DNA of 64,000 nucleotides from Stratiolaelaps scimitus (Eukaryota > Arthropoda > Arachnida > Mesostigmata > Laelapidae): positions 1,240,001 to 1,304,000 of the forward strand of contig JABWDB010000031.1 of the NCBI GenBank assembly GCA_019614645.1. Reading direction: 5' to 3'. The stretch's first letter is position 1, and each line of letters begins with the position of its first letter. A model generated the notes under the pieces. That model saw nothing but the letters and a program-made list of their open reading frames with translations. It did no database searches and was not told the origin of the DNA. The translations under genes and the position numbers were made by a program. Below, in pieces: positions 26,102-37,757 of this stretch.

Positions 26102-29074
26102 TAACAGATAACGGATATATCAGAGAGTAGTAGAGGATGATTTCCGTTCCAGTGGATAGATCCAGTCCGAGCCATCTCTCAACATGGGTTCAAGTATCCG
26201 GTTAATACTTCAAGGCAAAGGCCTGCCCGCGTTTGGTGAGTGTCTTTGGACGCCTGAGGTGCGAGCAGGCTCCCTTTGAAACCCCACACCGTGCCATTTA
26301 CACGAGGGCTGCACTCTAAGCCAATTTGGGACCGGCGGCAGCGGTGGTAGCAGCAGCAGCACCACCACCACCAGCACGATCGACAGAAGCTGTAGGTCGG
26401 CTGGGCCACATCCCAATATCCGGGTTCTCCATACTACTCAGCAGAGCGGCGGCGTGGTAAGTTGTGCTTACTTAGACAGACACAGAGAGAGAGATGGAGA
26501 AGCAGTTGAAACATGGGCAGTTTCCCCACGAACACATGCACCGTCTTGTCTCATCTGCCAGGTCAAATCCATCATCAGAGAGAAGGACAATATAAGTTAA
26601 TAATGAAACACGGTGATCAACAGGCGGGCAGTTGCGCGAACGAGAGATACACTTAGATGTTCGACGTTGGCTGCAAATTGTAACAAGCGGTGCGCGCTAA
26701 ACAAGTAAGACTACATATATGAGCGGTTCGAGAATGATACTCGATGCCTGACCGTGGTGTTTGTATATACTGATGTGGAAGCTGACACGAGAGGCAAAGG
26801 CAATAAAGTAACTCAATATAGCAATGTTTGTCTCACCGTTACGATTTTTCATTCAAACAACAACAGGAAGAACAACTCAGAACTGACTGGTTACATTTCA
26901 ACATTTCTTGGATTAATAGAAAAACAGAGGTCCGTACATTTTTATCATAATAATAATAATAATAATAACCAGCGTTAATAAAGTTTTGAATAATAATAAC
27001 AACAACTTGAATGGCAAACCTGCAGCTACAATGCTACATCGGTCCGTATATGGACTGTGGGATTCTAACCGGAGACCTTGCCGATTCGAGATCACCGGCG
27101 ATGCCCCAACGCTATCTATGTGAGCATTTTTTCCAGGTGGATTATCTCTTGCACAAAGGCTTGTCACCTACTGAATACTACCAGATCAAACCGCCCCTTT
27201 ACCTCAGCGACAATCAGAGCCGACGAATTCCATGGAATTAAAATGTAAATATATATAGATATAACGATATTAAATTATAAAGACAAATTTATTCAAACAT
27301 ACAATAATTAGGAAGTATTGGGGGGGGGGTAGTTGGGGACCCGGGGCCGAATTATAAAGATCTTCCCGCACGGCAAACGTTGGAACCTCCACTGAGCACC
27401 GGTGGAGATACACTGAACAAATGGATTCAGAAGGGGTTCGCTGTTCGGCCGGACAAACCGGTTCACTCAGCAACAAGAAGCTAAAATCCAGACCTTCGAC
27501 AGCAGTGGCATGCAAACCGCCATGGTTCATCGACATACCCACACAACTAAATGCGTGAGTGGATTCGAAACTTCCGAACGGTGGAATACCTACCCCGCAT
27601 CGGAAAAATTGCCTTCTCCCGGTGTTCACTCTGCGACGCCGTCGAGATAGGCGACGTCCGCCGAATAATAATAATAATGTGAATCATTCATCAGGTTCGT
27701 AAGCGACAGATTACGACCACCACTCACGCTCAACCGTCCTGGCCCTCCTTTTACCTACGAGCAAATATGATCAAATTGCATCTTCAGAAACCACGTTCGT
27801 GGCGCAGATCACGTCGAAAACCTCGCGACAACGATCATCAGATCGAGCCAAGACATGCTTCGCCCTTGGGCTGACAGAGAAACCGAGTCAGTCACACTTG
27901 ACTTAGACATAATATGGGATAGGGATGGTTCCGGGGACACAACCAACTTTGTGGATGTTCAGAAGATGGAACGAACAGACGAGACGAGAACAACAGAAAT
28001 TTACTGGATGTAAGCATTCCTCATAGAACCGTAGCAAATATCCGAGATGTGAAGTGTGCGATATTACGCGCGGTGTGGGTTAGACATTGTGCAGTAACCC
28101 GTCTGAATGAGAAGCATTAAAAAAATAGGCCTCTCAATGTTATATATCGATTGCTGCGATTTGTCTCTGACTGAACCGGCAGAACGTACAAATAGGTATT
28201 GCTTTTATTTTTCGATATATTCAAAATTATGTGTCTGTAGAGGAATATCCGCTTTAATGCCAGAGTTCCCAAGTCTAACCTTCGATCGCATGATAAGACA
28301 GGCTCGGGAATTGACTTGCACTTATCTGGTGCTTAATACCTGTCAGTTCAACATTTCCGTTAGGTTAAGTCTGAGTACGTGTGAATTTGCGGAAGATATC
28401 GTCAAACGTCAACACAGATTTTTTTCCTACAATTATAGTTCGCACCGATCCGTACTAATAAGCCGACCGCAGTCCATTGACGGTGATTGAGCCAAAGAAA
28501 GAATAATCTAGACACATTGCTAAATGCGTAGCAACAATGGGACGCCGATACGAAATCTCACTATACGAGTACCCATATTATACGAATGTGCGAGTAAGGT
28601 AATTGCATCAATAATAATAATATTCAATTATTCGTCTGCATTGTACTATCTCCCAAATGTTTTCGTAAGTTCGACCGTTGTTCGTAACTTATACCAGTCT
28701 CCCAATGGACGTACGCGAGTATGGGATTGGTGAGGCGTAACCTTGGGCACTAAGTTCCCATCTGCACTTTCCGTAAGCTCTTTGCAACATTAGCGAGATC
28801 TACAAAAAAACGGCGCACCCTAAATTGGTATCGACCGAGGTCACACCGCGACCCCCTCAGTACTATCGATTACAGGTGTTATGAGTACACGACTGTTTTG
28901 TCTTGGTCATTAACCACTCGCACAGTATATCAGGCTTTCTGTTGCCTCCAAACCTCATAGTAGACAGATCTACTCACATGGATCTGCTGCGAGTTAAAGT
29001 GCTCCACTGATCTGCGAACTACATTCACAGGGCTTGTGAACGAAACACCTAACCATCACAACATATACACATAA

Positions 29075-29106
<32 letters not shown>
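29075..29106. repeat. (CA)n-(TA)n microsatellite
   Basis: A short compound dinucleotide tract, (CA)n followed by (TA)n, with no gene nearby. Confidence 0.85.
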
Positions 29107-29863
29107 TCCCACCGACTCAGTCAACGTCAGCGCAAGGTCTACCACCCAAGAAACACGAGTCGAAACGCGTCTGTCTCGGTTACACTTACCTATTATAGAT
29201 CGTGGCGCATCTCTAAAAGGATTCCACAGTCACTCTAATAGCTGACGACGGAGTACATTGAAACCACTGACGATTTTTTACCGTGGGGACCTTGTCACCC
29301 GATCACATTTGGTATACGGAGGACAGCTCATGGGATATCACATATTCGTTCGGTGTCAGCTTGAGCGCGATAGAGGCCTAGGTAAAATTATCCTAAAACC
29401 AGGTTATTATTAAATATGACTAATCAGAAATAAGCTAATGATCACCTACAAGAACGCCTATTTCCAGCGCAATATTTGCACTATTGTGCTAATATGTACA
29501 TCTTCGCCATGTCATAAAGATGAGATTGCGAACGTATCAATATGATGCATTTCTTCACTGTAGTTATTTATTTGTATTTAGAAGTAGCGCGGTTGATTGG
29601 CAGTATTTTAATATATGATCATCTCACCGAATGGACCATAGTTTTCAAGGTGTCCTCTAATGTTCAATGGGCCGAAAGCTCGGTATCATCGAAGAGAACT
29701 AAATGTCTTGTATTTTACCCTGTTCAACCCTATATGCATTCATCAGATCTGGGCATAGCCAGAGCAAACGTCCAGTTATACACAGGTTTATCGAGGTCAC
29801 TTTCGTGAGCTTGCAATAGCCCCTATAATAGCCCCGTTCCATCTCGGCAACACAACTAGATAG

Positions 29864-30020
29864 AGGTAAAAGGTAAGGCGTTATTGGTTTATAGAAGGAG
29901 CTGCAATTTTACAATGCTTAAGGTCTCCGATATGTCATCATCACGCAGCAGTGCTCGAACCTGCGGCCTCTGGCTTCCAATAACCAGAGACTTGACCGTT
30001 CAAGCCACCGCGCTGCCGAG
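29864..30020 (-). repeat. tRNA-derived SINE, family B, copy 2
   Basis: Read on the minus strand it begins with a tRNA-like head (ggtggcttgaacggtc as A-box region, then gcaggttcgagca as B box). It continues gatgatgacatatcggag and ttaagcattgtaaaattgc and ends in ccttaccttttacc. The plus-strand copy at 18450-18623 has the same order (gtgacatataagagaac, then ttaagcagtgtaaaaactgc, ending ctttacctttacc). Two dispersed, opposite-strand copies of the same composite support a SINE and argue against a tRNA gene. Confidence 0.7.
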
Positions 30021-30765
30021 GGTACGATTTAGCCATTTTCTGATTCAGTTCGTGAGCCGCATTCGTTCGAGCCACCAACAGCGCGCATTACTGCACCAAG
30101 ATTGCCTTTGTTCAACGACTGTCGAATTTCATTGATCGGCATGGCTCTACGCACCGTTCGGGATCCTTCAAAAGATAACTCAGACAAGTCAGCGTGCGTA
30201 AAATGCCTAGCGTAATTTGCTAAAGCAAGGGATACCAAGTCACAAATGTCAATGCCTCGCAAGCTAAACTCGGCTGGAGGACTTGGGCATGTACATTAAA
30301 ATTACACAGCCCCCCACATTCTGCTATCATATTTCCACCACATGGCTGATTGTAGTGAAGGCTAAAACAATAGCATTGTTTAGCCAATGTCTTATCTCAA
30401 AGAGTTCGGTGACTATAATATTCATCTGCGGCCAGCAATGTGCGGATAGGAAACATCAACAAACAGTGATTCTGCAGAGGATTCGTTCAGAGAACGTTTC
30501 GTAGTTTGGTCGAAATCTGCGGCTGGAGATTTCCGTCCCTTGTTAATTAAACTAACAGCGAGCCCCCCTCTAGTTCGCCCTGGTACTGAATTCTATAATA
30601 GAATTATCACGTTGTTCACTAAAAAGCACGAAATCAACAAAACTCGCCAAACACCTTCGACATTCTCAGTAAACTTCAGTGCACGGGCCATCGATGAGAG
30701 GTGGTGCCAACACACGTCGTTATGATTTTGGCAGCGAATTGCAGCTAACTTCTCATAAATAAAGA

Positions 30766-30832
30766 GGGTAAATCTTTCCGGGCTGTCTGACAACCAACAT
30801 TTAACGTCCACGGAACCGCGATAGGCATTGCT
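30766..30832 (-). repeat. SINE-like tail, family A
   Basis: On the minus strand it reads gaagcaatgcc, then gttccgtggacgttaaatgt, then a cagacagcccggaaa end. This matches the tails at 26.0, 37.8 and 44.9 kb. The head is missing and no clear target duplication was found. Confidence 0.65.
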
Positions 30833-30853
30833 TCAAAATTAGGGAAACAGGAC

Positions 30854-30877
30854 ATTATATATCTATAGATATATAAT
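30854..30877. repeat. Perfect 24-bp palindrome
   Basis: The sequence attatatatct/agatatataat around a central at... axis is its own reverse complement over 24 bp. It is AT-rich, so slippage of TA repeats may explain it. Confidence 0.7.
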
Positions 30878-31760
30878 ATATAGATTACTACTGTACTACT
30901 GTATGTTTGAATAAAACACTAAGGTTTCTATATATACATTTGTATTGGTGGGTTACCACGTCTAATCACTCTATACAAAGGGGAGTTTCAAATGAAAGCG
31001 TCAAGCTCAGTGAAGGTCGCGTTGGGCTGATAGGAGAGCCAGGAGACGACTCGACATAAAGGAAACATCCTCGAAATCTCGCACATCAGCCCGACCACCG
31101 ATGCCGCGAGTAGACAAAGCTATTTGGCCTAGAAGGCCGAACCGGTCGAAGTTCGGAATTAGTTAGAATGCAAAATTGACAAACTGGCCGAAATCACCAA
31201 ATGTATTCGAACTCAACGCATTTTTCGGATCACTTAAGTATATATATTTATATATATATATTAATATTATTTGCGAGTTGATAACACTTGCAAAATGGGC
31301 TCGGGCCTAATAAAGGTAACGCAGACGAGTTGCCAAAAAGTTAACAAATGCATTAATTTACTCCGTGGTTTGTTTCGACATCAAACACAGAGCACATTAA
31401 AAACATATTAGCCAATGCTGGGTATAAACCAATCCATGTAGTTACTTGACAAGCAGGTTGGTTTGCTATAATAACTTCGTCATATACTCCCAAGCAAGCG
31501 GCTCTCCGCGCCAAAATTAATGCCTGTTAAAAAAAATTAATGCCCATATATAATAGGTGTTCTTCTCGAAATCTCATCACGTGATACGGCCGGTGCTTCC
31601 ACGTCTGAATCGGTCAGCTCCAACGAACCTCACTTCGGCCTTAATTAGCCTACGAATTAATTGTGATTCATCTATAAGTCTTCCCCACCTACTACATTTG
31701 TTCCCTGCTAAATGAAAACGCTGCGTAGTTAAAGTCACAATTTTTACAACAAGAGTCGCC

Positions 31761-31766
31761 TTTATT
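31761..31766 (-). other. Candidate polyadenylation signal for FoxQ2
   Basis: AATAAA on the minus strand, about 1.06 kb downstream of the FoxQ2 stop. A nearer non-canonical signal could be used instead. Confidence 0.25.
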
Positions 31767-32825
31767 TGTTCTCGTTTCTCCTCATCACACGTTTGCCATC
31801 CCTGTCTGCATTTACACTAAATATGTACAACATAATCTACAGGTGATTTCTACATGGATTTACATTCATCTCTCACATATCGGGTGGGATGACACAATGA
31901 TGTGTTGACGTTTGACCGCTAGACTCGACACTTCGCCTAAATCATCTCCATAACACTTACTCGAATGGATGATCTTCGAAGGCGTAATTCATTGCTTGGC
32001 TCGGATCAGAGATGAGACGCCTGAGATCGTTTCAATATTGCTGTCGCTTGAGCACTGCTTGAAATGGGACCAGCAACCGGTAAAAAGTGATCCACATTAT
32101 CTCGAGACGAGTGGTGCATTCGCGATATCGCCCCCTTTAATCTTAACGTCTGGTATATGTCCGTATACCCGATGCTCGGATCGTTCTTCGTCGATGCCAC
32201 GCTCCGAACCCATTGTGTTTGTGTGTGTGTGTTATTAATTTTCCATAACTGAACATTGCTTAAAGGACCCTATGAACATGAATGCATCACACATGATTGC
32301 AACGCCTGACGCCGTCAGCATCTGTATATTCGAGCACGTGCTGATTCGACACGTCATAGTTAACGCTTGCGCACTCGTATTGTTATAAGTCGGTCCTGTA
32401 GACGTTTCCTTTGTTCACGCCTATGGAGACCTGATGAGATCATTCTATCGGAGATTCACATCTTAGGAGATTCATATCCGGTCTGCGCGTTTTTGGCGGC
32501 TTAACCTTCACCGGAAGCCGGATTGATCATGTTCGAGCGTGACGCCCTTTACACACACTGCTTCATTCCTGCGTATCAACGTCTTTCGACAATTCGTTTA
32601 TAAACGATGCCTTCTGCTTGTGACACTTTTGTTGCACTGAGCACATTTACAGTGTTGGCCACTTGCTTCAGCGCCATACCAGATGTACGGTATATGTACA
32701 CACATGTATATCTGTCGGCTGAACCTGCTCCAGAGGAACGATTGAGCTGATGGTGGCCATTTGGCACCCTGAACGATCACTTGCTGATTGATTATTAATT
32801 ACGCTCCCACTCGCGAAGCGAGCTC

Positions 32826-33710
32826 CTAGTCAACAAGTGCCGCCGGCGGGTCGTCGTGTTCCTCAAGCTGTAGTTTCGGTGTCTGAAGGCTCACCACTGC
32901 GGTTGCTGCCGAAGCAACGCTGGCTAACAGTGGGGACCACATTGGACGGCCGACAAACGAAGGTTTGGGTTCCGGCGCCAGCAGGCTCTCGACGTCAAAT
33001 GTACGTCTAGCCGGTACAGCGGGCGTGGGAAACGGTTGACACAGTGTGAACGGCGAGAGGGCCCCCGCGCCCGGGAGCGAAACTACCGCTGTTGCTGCCG
33101 CGGCCGTCGTCGACGCAGGTGGCACCGGACTGGCACAGGGGCTATCATCTTCGTCGGGTACTGACAGACCCATATGTTTGCGTACCTTGCGCTGAGCCCG
33201 TCGGCGTCGAAAGTCGCCTCGCGTGAAGTCGTCTATGTTGGCCGGGTGGACAGCCCAATAGTGACCCTTCCCATTGGGGCTGCGGCCCGCCTTGACAAAG
33301 CAGTCGTTCAGCGACAAATTGTGCCGAATCGAGTTGCGCCAGCCCGGCCCGCGGTTGCGGAAGTAGGGATAGTTGTCGAGAATATATTGGTAAATGTCGG
33401 ATAAAACCATCTTCTTTTCCGCTGAGCTCAGGATGGCCATCGCGATAAGGCCGATATACGAGTGCTGGGGTTTGGGGTCCTCTTGCAACAGGAAGCGATT
33501 CAGACTTTGGAATGGGTGACCTAACAGCGGGCTGGGTACCTCGATTTGAGGCCCGAACGGCATCGGAGTCAAGAGCGACATCGGATTCTGGCTGACCACG
33601 CTCTGCTGGTGTTGCTGCAACAGTCGCTGGGCGTACTCCATCAATCGGAGATGGCAGTCTGTCATCGACGGTATACCACTGAGGTTCGCGGGCTGAGGTG
33701 AACTCGACAT
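32826..33710 (-). CDS. foxQ2: Forkhead transcription factor FoxQ2, intronless
   Basis: This is a single uninterrupted 294-codon frame encoding a nuclear DNA-binding transcription factor. The forkhead (winged-helix) domain spans residues about 79-172. It opens PKPQHSYIGLIAMAILSS, the recognition helix is WRNSIRHNLSLNDCF, the wing contains KGHYWAVHPAN, and a basic tail (RRRRAQRKVRKHMG) ends near 181. The KAGR, HYWAVHPAN and DDF-GDFRRR signatures are typical of FoxQ2 (Drosophila fd102C, Tribolium foxQ2) and not of FoxI, FoxL1 or FoxQ1. FDVESLL at 238-244 resembles the EH1 motif that binds Groucho co-repressors. Residues 200-275 are Ala/Pro-rich and probably disordered. The ATG at 33710 is the first one after an in-frame TAA (33746-33744), so the start is well fixed. 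Known FoxQ2 genes act in anterior head and brain patterning; repression through Groucho is inferred here. Confidence 0.93.
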   Translation of the reverse strand: MSSSPQPANLSGIPSMTDCHLRLMEYAQRLLQQHQQSVVSQNPMSLLTPMPFGPQIEVPSPLLGHPFQSLNRFLLQEDPKPQHSYIGLIAMAILSSAEKKMVLSDIYQYILDNYPYFRNRGPGWRNSIRHNLSLNDCFVKAGRSPNGKGHYWAVHPANIDDFTRGDFRRRRAQRKVRKHMGLSVPDEDDSPCASPVPPASTTAAAATAVVSLPGAGALSPFTLCQPFPTPAVPARRTFDVESLLAPEPKPSFVGRPMWSPLLASVASAATAVVSLQTPKLQLEEHDDPPAALVD

Positions 33711-34056
33711 CGTTGTCTGTCGAAATTTCCCAGCGGCACAAAGTTATGTCACGTCCTGTAGAAGGTGTGCGCGCAGCGTGAACGTGATGAATGCACAGAG
33801 TTTCGTCGAGTCACGCACAAGTTACACTAAGCAAACGTTTTACGAAGTTGATCCGCATGGAACAGCACCGTCCTCGGGGACACAGTGGACACGTCTTAAG
33901 CAGCAGCTCAATGTACAGCGTCGGTCTACAGCTTCTGCTTCTGTCGAAGATTGTCCGAAATGTCTGACAGAGCTCGCGTCGCGCCTTGTAACTGATAATT
34001 CCTCAGGATTTGCGACGATGTCCTTCTTTGCCGTAAGACGCCTGCTTAACCGAACA

Positions 34057-34098
34057 GTGTATGTGTGTGTGTGTGTGTGTGTATGTGCGTGTGTGTGT
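34057..34098. repeat. (TG)n microsatellite
   Basis: About 40 bp of TG with two small interruptions, in the 5' flank of FoxQ2. Confidence 0.9.
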
Positions 34099-35176
34099 CC
34101 TTGCGCGTTATTGCTGAATCGATCGATCGAGCGACGTCTTCACCAAAAACTACAACTTTATCTAGGTGCCAGGGAGGGTTGTTTCTATTCCGCCTCTGTT
34201 GTTGCTGCTTCCTCCTCAAAGAGCAGGACACGAGTGGCTGCGGCCGGTAATTGTAGCGAGTTTATGTTTGATCGAGTGGGACACGAACAACCAACAGGCA
34301 GCAGCAGCAGCAGTAGTAGTTCGGCGTTAGCAGCAGCAGCAGCAGCCGTAGCCCCGCACGGCCACAGAGAAGCCGGCTTGTGCACAGCTCGCTCTCTCAT
34401 AGGCTCTCATGGAGAGATACACACACGCAGACACCTACCTATAGTTACTCACTCACCGGCATTCGAACATACAGAACACACGGAGCCCGGCTCGCTGTCG
34501 CGGGTCCTCCGCAGCGCTCGCGGCCGCAGCCGAAAGCAAGCGACCGAGCACACAAGTACGTTGGCAGACAGACACATACAAGCAGGCAATATTTGCAACG
34601 CCGTTTCACAACAATGTAAAAATATACACACACACACACACCCACACCATACAGAGTGGAGCATCAACGGAGAGGGCAGAACATAACTGGGATCGACTCG
34701 GCCATTCGCCGGAGTCCCGCGCGAGGGAGGAGCCATGGGTGGAGCTTGGCTGAGGCCGACAGCCAATGGCCGAGGCCGAAATTCAATAAAAAGTTTGACG
34801 CTTTAGCGACTACACTGCGGCGACTGTTGCTGCTACTACCCCTTGCTATTCCTTCCTTCCTTCCGTTGCTGGTGCTGCTGCTGCTGCTGTTGCAGGACCA
34901 CTACTATTACCACTAGTACTATTGCTATCACTCGCCGTCGACGCCGTCCTGGCCTGTAGGCGGCTGTGTGTTCTGCGCCTCCTCCTGATGGTGCTGCTGC
35001 TGCTGCTGTTGTTGTTGTTGTTGTCATCATCGTCGAAAAGGAGAAGGCCAGAGCGCTACCGCCGCTGACACCACCCGTAGTCGCTGTTTCGCGAGCACCC
35101 AGCCAGGGTCACCCAGTCTAGCCTCCAGTGGTTCGTCCGACCAGCATCAGCGAGCACCGGGAACAGAACAGAATCG

Positions 35177-35232
35177 AGCGGCAGCAGCAGCAGCAGTAGC
35201 AGCTGCTGCTGCTGCTCCTGCTGCAGCAGCGG
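35177..35232. repeat. CAG / CTG trinucleotide cluster
   Basis: A CAG run followed by CTG units, so partly self-complementary. It is one of several CAG/CTG tracts between 34.3 and 35.5 kb. Any amino-acid homopolymers predicted from it are artefacts unless a transcript proves otherwise. Confidence 0.85.
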
Positions 35233-37757
35233 GCAGGGTCTGATCGACGAGGCGGTGCGTGCAGGGAGCGGCTGGCAAGCTGCACGCCGGCCAAAGAGAA
35301 GGCAACGAAGAGATGGAAGGGAGAGGATAGGATAGGAGAAGAGGAAACACCGCCGAAGGACAACGAGAGAGGCACAGAACTGAACTGAACAGACGAGAGA
35401 CGCAGGGTAGCCGCAGGAGCAAAGCGAACAAACCCACCACCAGCAGCAGCAACAGCAACAGCAGTAAGCACCGTGGCCGCTGTCGGTTGATTTCTGTAGC
35501 CAGCCCGAGAGTTTTCTCTCTCTCTCTCTCTCTCTTGCTCTTCCTTGCCTATCTCCCTGCTTGCTGGGTACCGAAGGCCCTGGCGTGGCGCTGTTGTCAG
35601 CGCAGTTGCTGCATCTGCTGTGTTCTCCGCGCGTGAGTTGAGGAGGGTGGCTGAATGGGTGTGTAGCAAGCTATGGGGCAACGGGGACCGGTGCCGCAGA
35701 AGAATACAAGAGCATAGAGTAGGTACGTAGCTACCTAGGCTGGATCGGCCGCCAGGGTAAGTCCGAGAGACTCATGTTGCCGTGTATGTATATATATATA
35801 TATGTGCCTGTATGTGAGTACTGCCGTTGAGCAGTCGCACTCGAGCTGTCTGGGGTGGTGGAAGAGACGAATCAAAGGCCAGAGAGAACAAATGTGCAAC
35901 GAGGTAAAATAAGGACCGCCAGAACCTGAGGACGAGACAGCCAGGAGCGGAAATCAGCCACACACAGTGGCCACTCTGTGTCAAAAGCGGGCGGGCGGCC
36001 GGCGAACGTCAGACATAAAGACTGACAGAGAGTATCTTCGTACACTGAGATAGGTAGACAGATAGGTAGATTGACTGCGGGCTGGTAGCCCCGACGACAC
36101 AGGCGTACAACAATGGAGACGCTGGCTCGGCGTTCGCCTGGATGAACGCGCGGTACAGCGAAGCGGAATCGAGAGTGAAGTGGAGACGAGTCACAACACG
36201 CCCATGTGGGCCACAATTCCCATTCAGCCACTGAACGGGTCAGTCACTCACGACACAAAGCAAATCAGTTACCATTCCAGCGGTCCGGCTAGCAACGCAG
36301 CAATCCATCAGTTACTCGGACTCGCTGCGCTACGTCAGCTTTGTCGCAGAGAAACAATAAGAAGAGAAGAAGACACCGCTGCAGCGTCACGGAGCTGAAC
36401 TACAATGAAGGTAAGCTAGTTGATTCGTCCTTCATTATAAACAGAGAGAGAGAGAAGAGGGGGTGGAGATGGTGTTGGCACCCCGATTGTTGACGTTGCC
36501 TGACATCGGAGAAGAAGGGTCATCCATAGACCGCCCTATGAAATGATCACTGCTGTGCATCCGCGATGGTAAGTGCTCGCATTATACTCGTCGACAAAGG
36601 CTTATAGAGAAGCTGGTGCTATTGAACGCGCGCGCGTACATATAATTATAATGCATACACATGGACCGACACAGGTGACATGAACACATGCACGCAGCGA
36701 TGGTAAGCGAAGCTGTTTGATTCCCAACAGCGTCTGTGCTTGGCCCTCGCCGTCCCCGCCAGCACGCTAGATTCACACATCCACAGGAACAACAGATGTA
36801 AGCAGGACCGTTGCAGAGTCGCGGCTACCTCTAGGGTATTGTCATGTGGCAATTGCTCGGCAGCTTTCTACCGATATTGGTAAAAGAAGAAAAGACACTT
36901 TTCCGCGATCGTAGAACATGGCGGCTGCTGGCTATAACCCATGTGTTGATAAGGCTTTGCGTTTAACTCGATTCAAGAAGAGGGTTTGGTCTACTGGGAT
37001 CACTCGTGTGGTTCTCGCAGGCAACAGTGATGAGAAAACCCTGTAGAGAAACGGAGTGGTGTATTGCCATTTTCGTGATAAGAACTCACCGAAGTTTCTT
37101 GAAGGCTGTTCATGGCGAATCCAGGCTAGCTACAGTCAAATGCCACAGCACTATCCCAGACCCTGAGGCTGCCGTGGAGTTCATCGCTGACTCGCGCTCT
37201 GTTCCACCACCGGCCCCAGTGAGCCTCGATACTTTTGGCACAGCCTCCCCTTGCACAGAAGTCGCACGAGACGACATCAAATGTTGACTTGTCCATTTCT
37301 TCGATCGCGATTACGGGGCATTGTTTGTGCCGCTTACTTCGTGCACGTTAATTCGCTTATTTCAACTCCGCAGATGAGGCACTCACTGTTTACCAACATC
37401 AGTGGCGGGCGAGTATTGAAAGGTCGACTTGATCAAGTTGTTCCTTTTGCTACCAAGAGAAAATTCTCTAAGCAATAGATTTGGCACCATATGATTTTCG
37501 CAAAAACCATCCGAACAAGCCCGCTTTGCTCACTAAGATAACAAGTGACGGCATTGATCATGTAAAGCAATCGAAAAAAAAAACACCTCTTAAGGCTTCT
37601 TCGCACCACTCGTGCGAAAGGTGAATCGTGCCGCAATTTCTCTACACTGTAACCAAGGGAAATCTGTTCTCTGACAATCGAGTGCCAGCCTGTGGACCTC
37701 GGCGTCTGCTGGTAACGAAGAGGAGGGCTCGTAAATTTAATAACCATGAGCTAGTAG

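Larger units (their letters stand above)
22081..29863. other. Non-coding stretch, no gene recognised
   Basis: Contains (TA)n runs near 22107-22131 and 25882-25904, a (TA)n-(GA)n tract at 22630-22670, GTG/CTG-rich sequence at 22385-22470, a poly-G run near 27320-27330, an AAT run near 26946-26968, a (CA)n-(TA)n tract at 29075-29106 and the SINE insert at 26040-26101. The part from 23.86 to 24.52 kb is GC-rich with overlapping open frames on both strands, but none resembles a known protein. A Ser/Thr-rich open frame ends at a donor-like gtaagt near 26456. Confidence 0.5.
30021..32825. other. Non-coding stretch downstream of FoxQ2
   Basis: Contains a family A SINE tail (30766-30832, minus), a perfect 24-bp AT-rich palindrome (30854-30877) and a (TA)n cluster near 31240-31262. 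The FoxQ2 3' UTR must occupy the high-coordinate end. The first canonical minus-strand AATAAA I see is at 31766-31761, about 1.06 kb past the stop codon. No other gene is recognised. Confidence 0.5.
33711..36570. promoter_or_regulatory. FoxQ2 5' flank / putative promoter region, repeat-rich
   Basis: This 2.9-kb GC-rich region upstream of FoxQ2 is packed with simple repeats: (TG)n at 34057-34098, CAG at about 34298-34346, (CA)n at about 34627-34641, CTG at 34866-34893 and 34988-35023, CAG/CTG at 35177-35232 and (TC)n at 35514-35534. A canonical donor context (CAGG/GTAAGT) occurs at about 35757, and ATGAAG/GTAAGC at 36405-36416, both on the plus strand. They hint at a divergent plus-strand transcript. 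A 302-codon plus-strand frame (33778-34686) runs through the repeats. No TATA box or initiator can be assigned confidently. Confidence 0.35.

Noticed and set aside
33145..33741. 198-codon second frame on the minus strand overlapping FoxQ2
   Set aside because: It is a shadow of the GC-rich FoxQ2 coding sequence in another frame. The forkhead frame is the conserved one.
35118..35681. 187-codon minus-strand frame upstream of FoxQ2
   Set aside because: Made of CAG/CTG and (TC)n repeats (Ser and Cys runs), with no domain.
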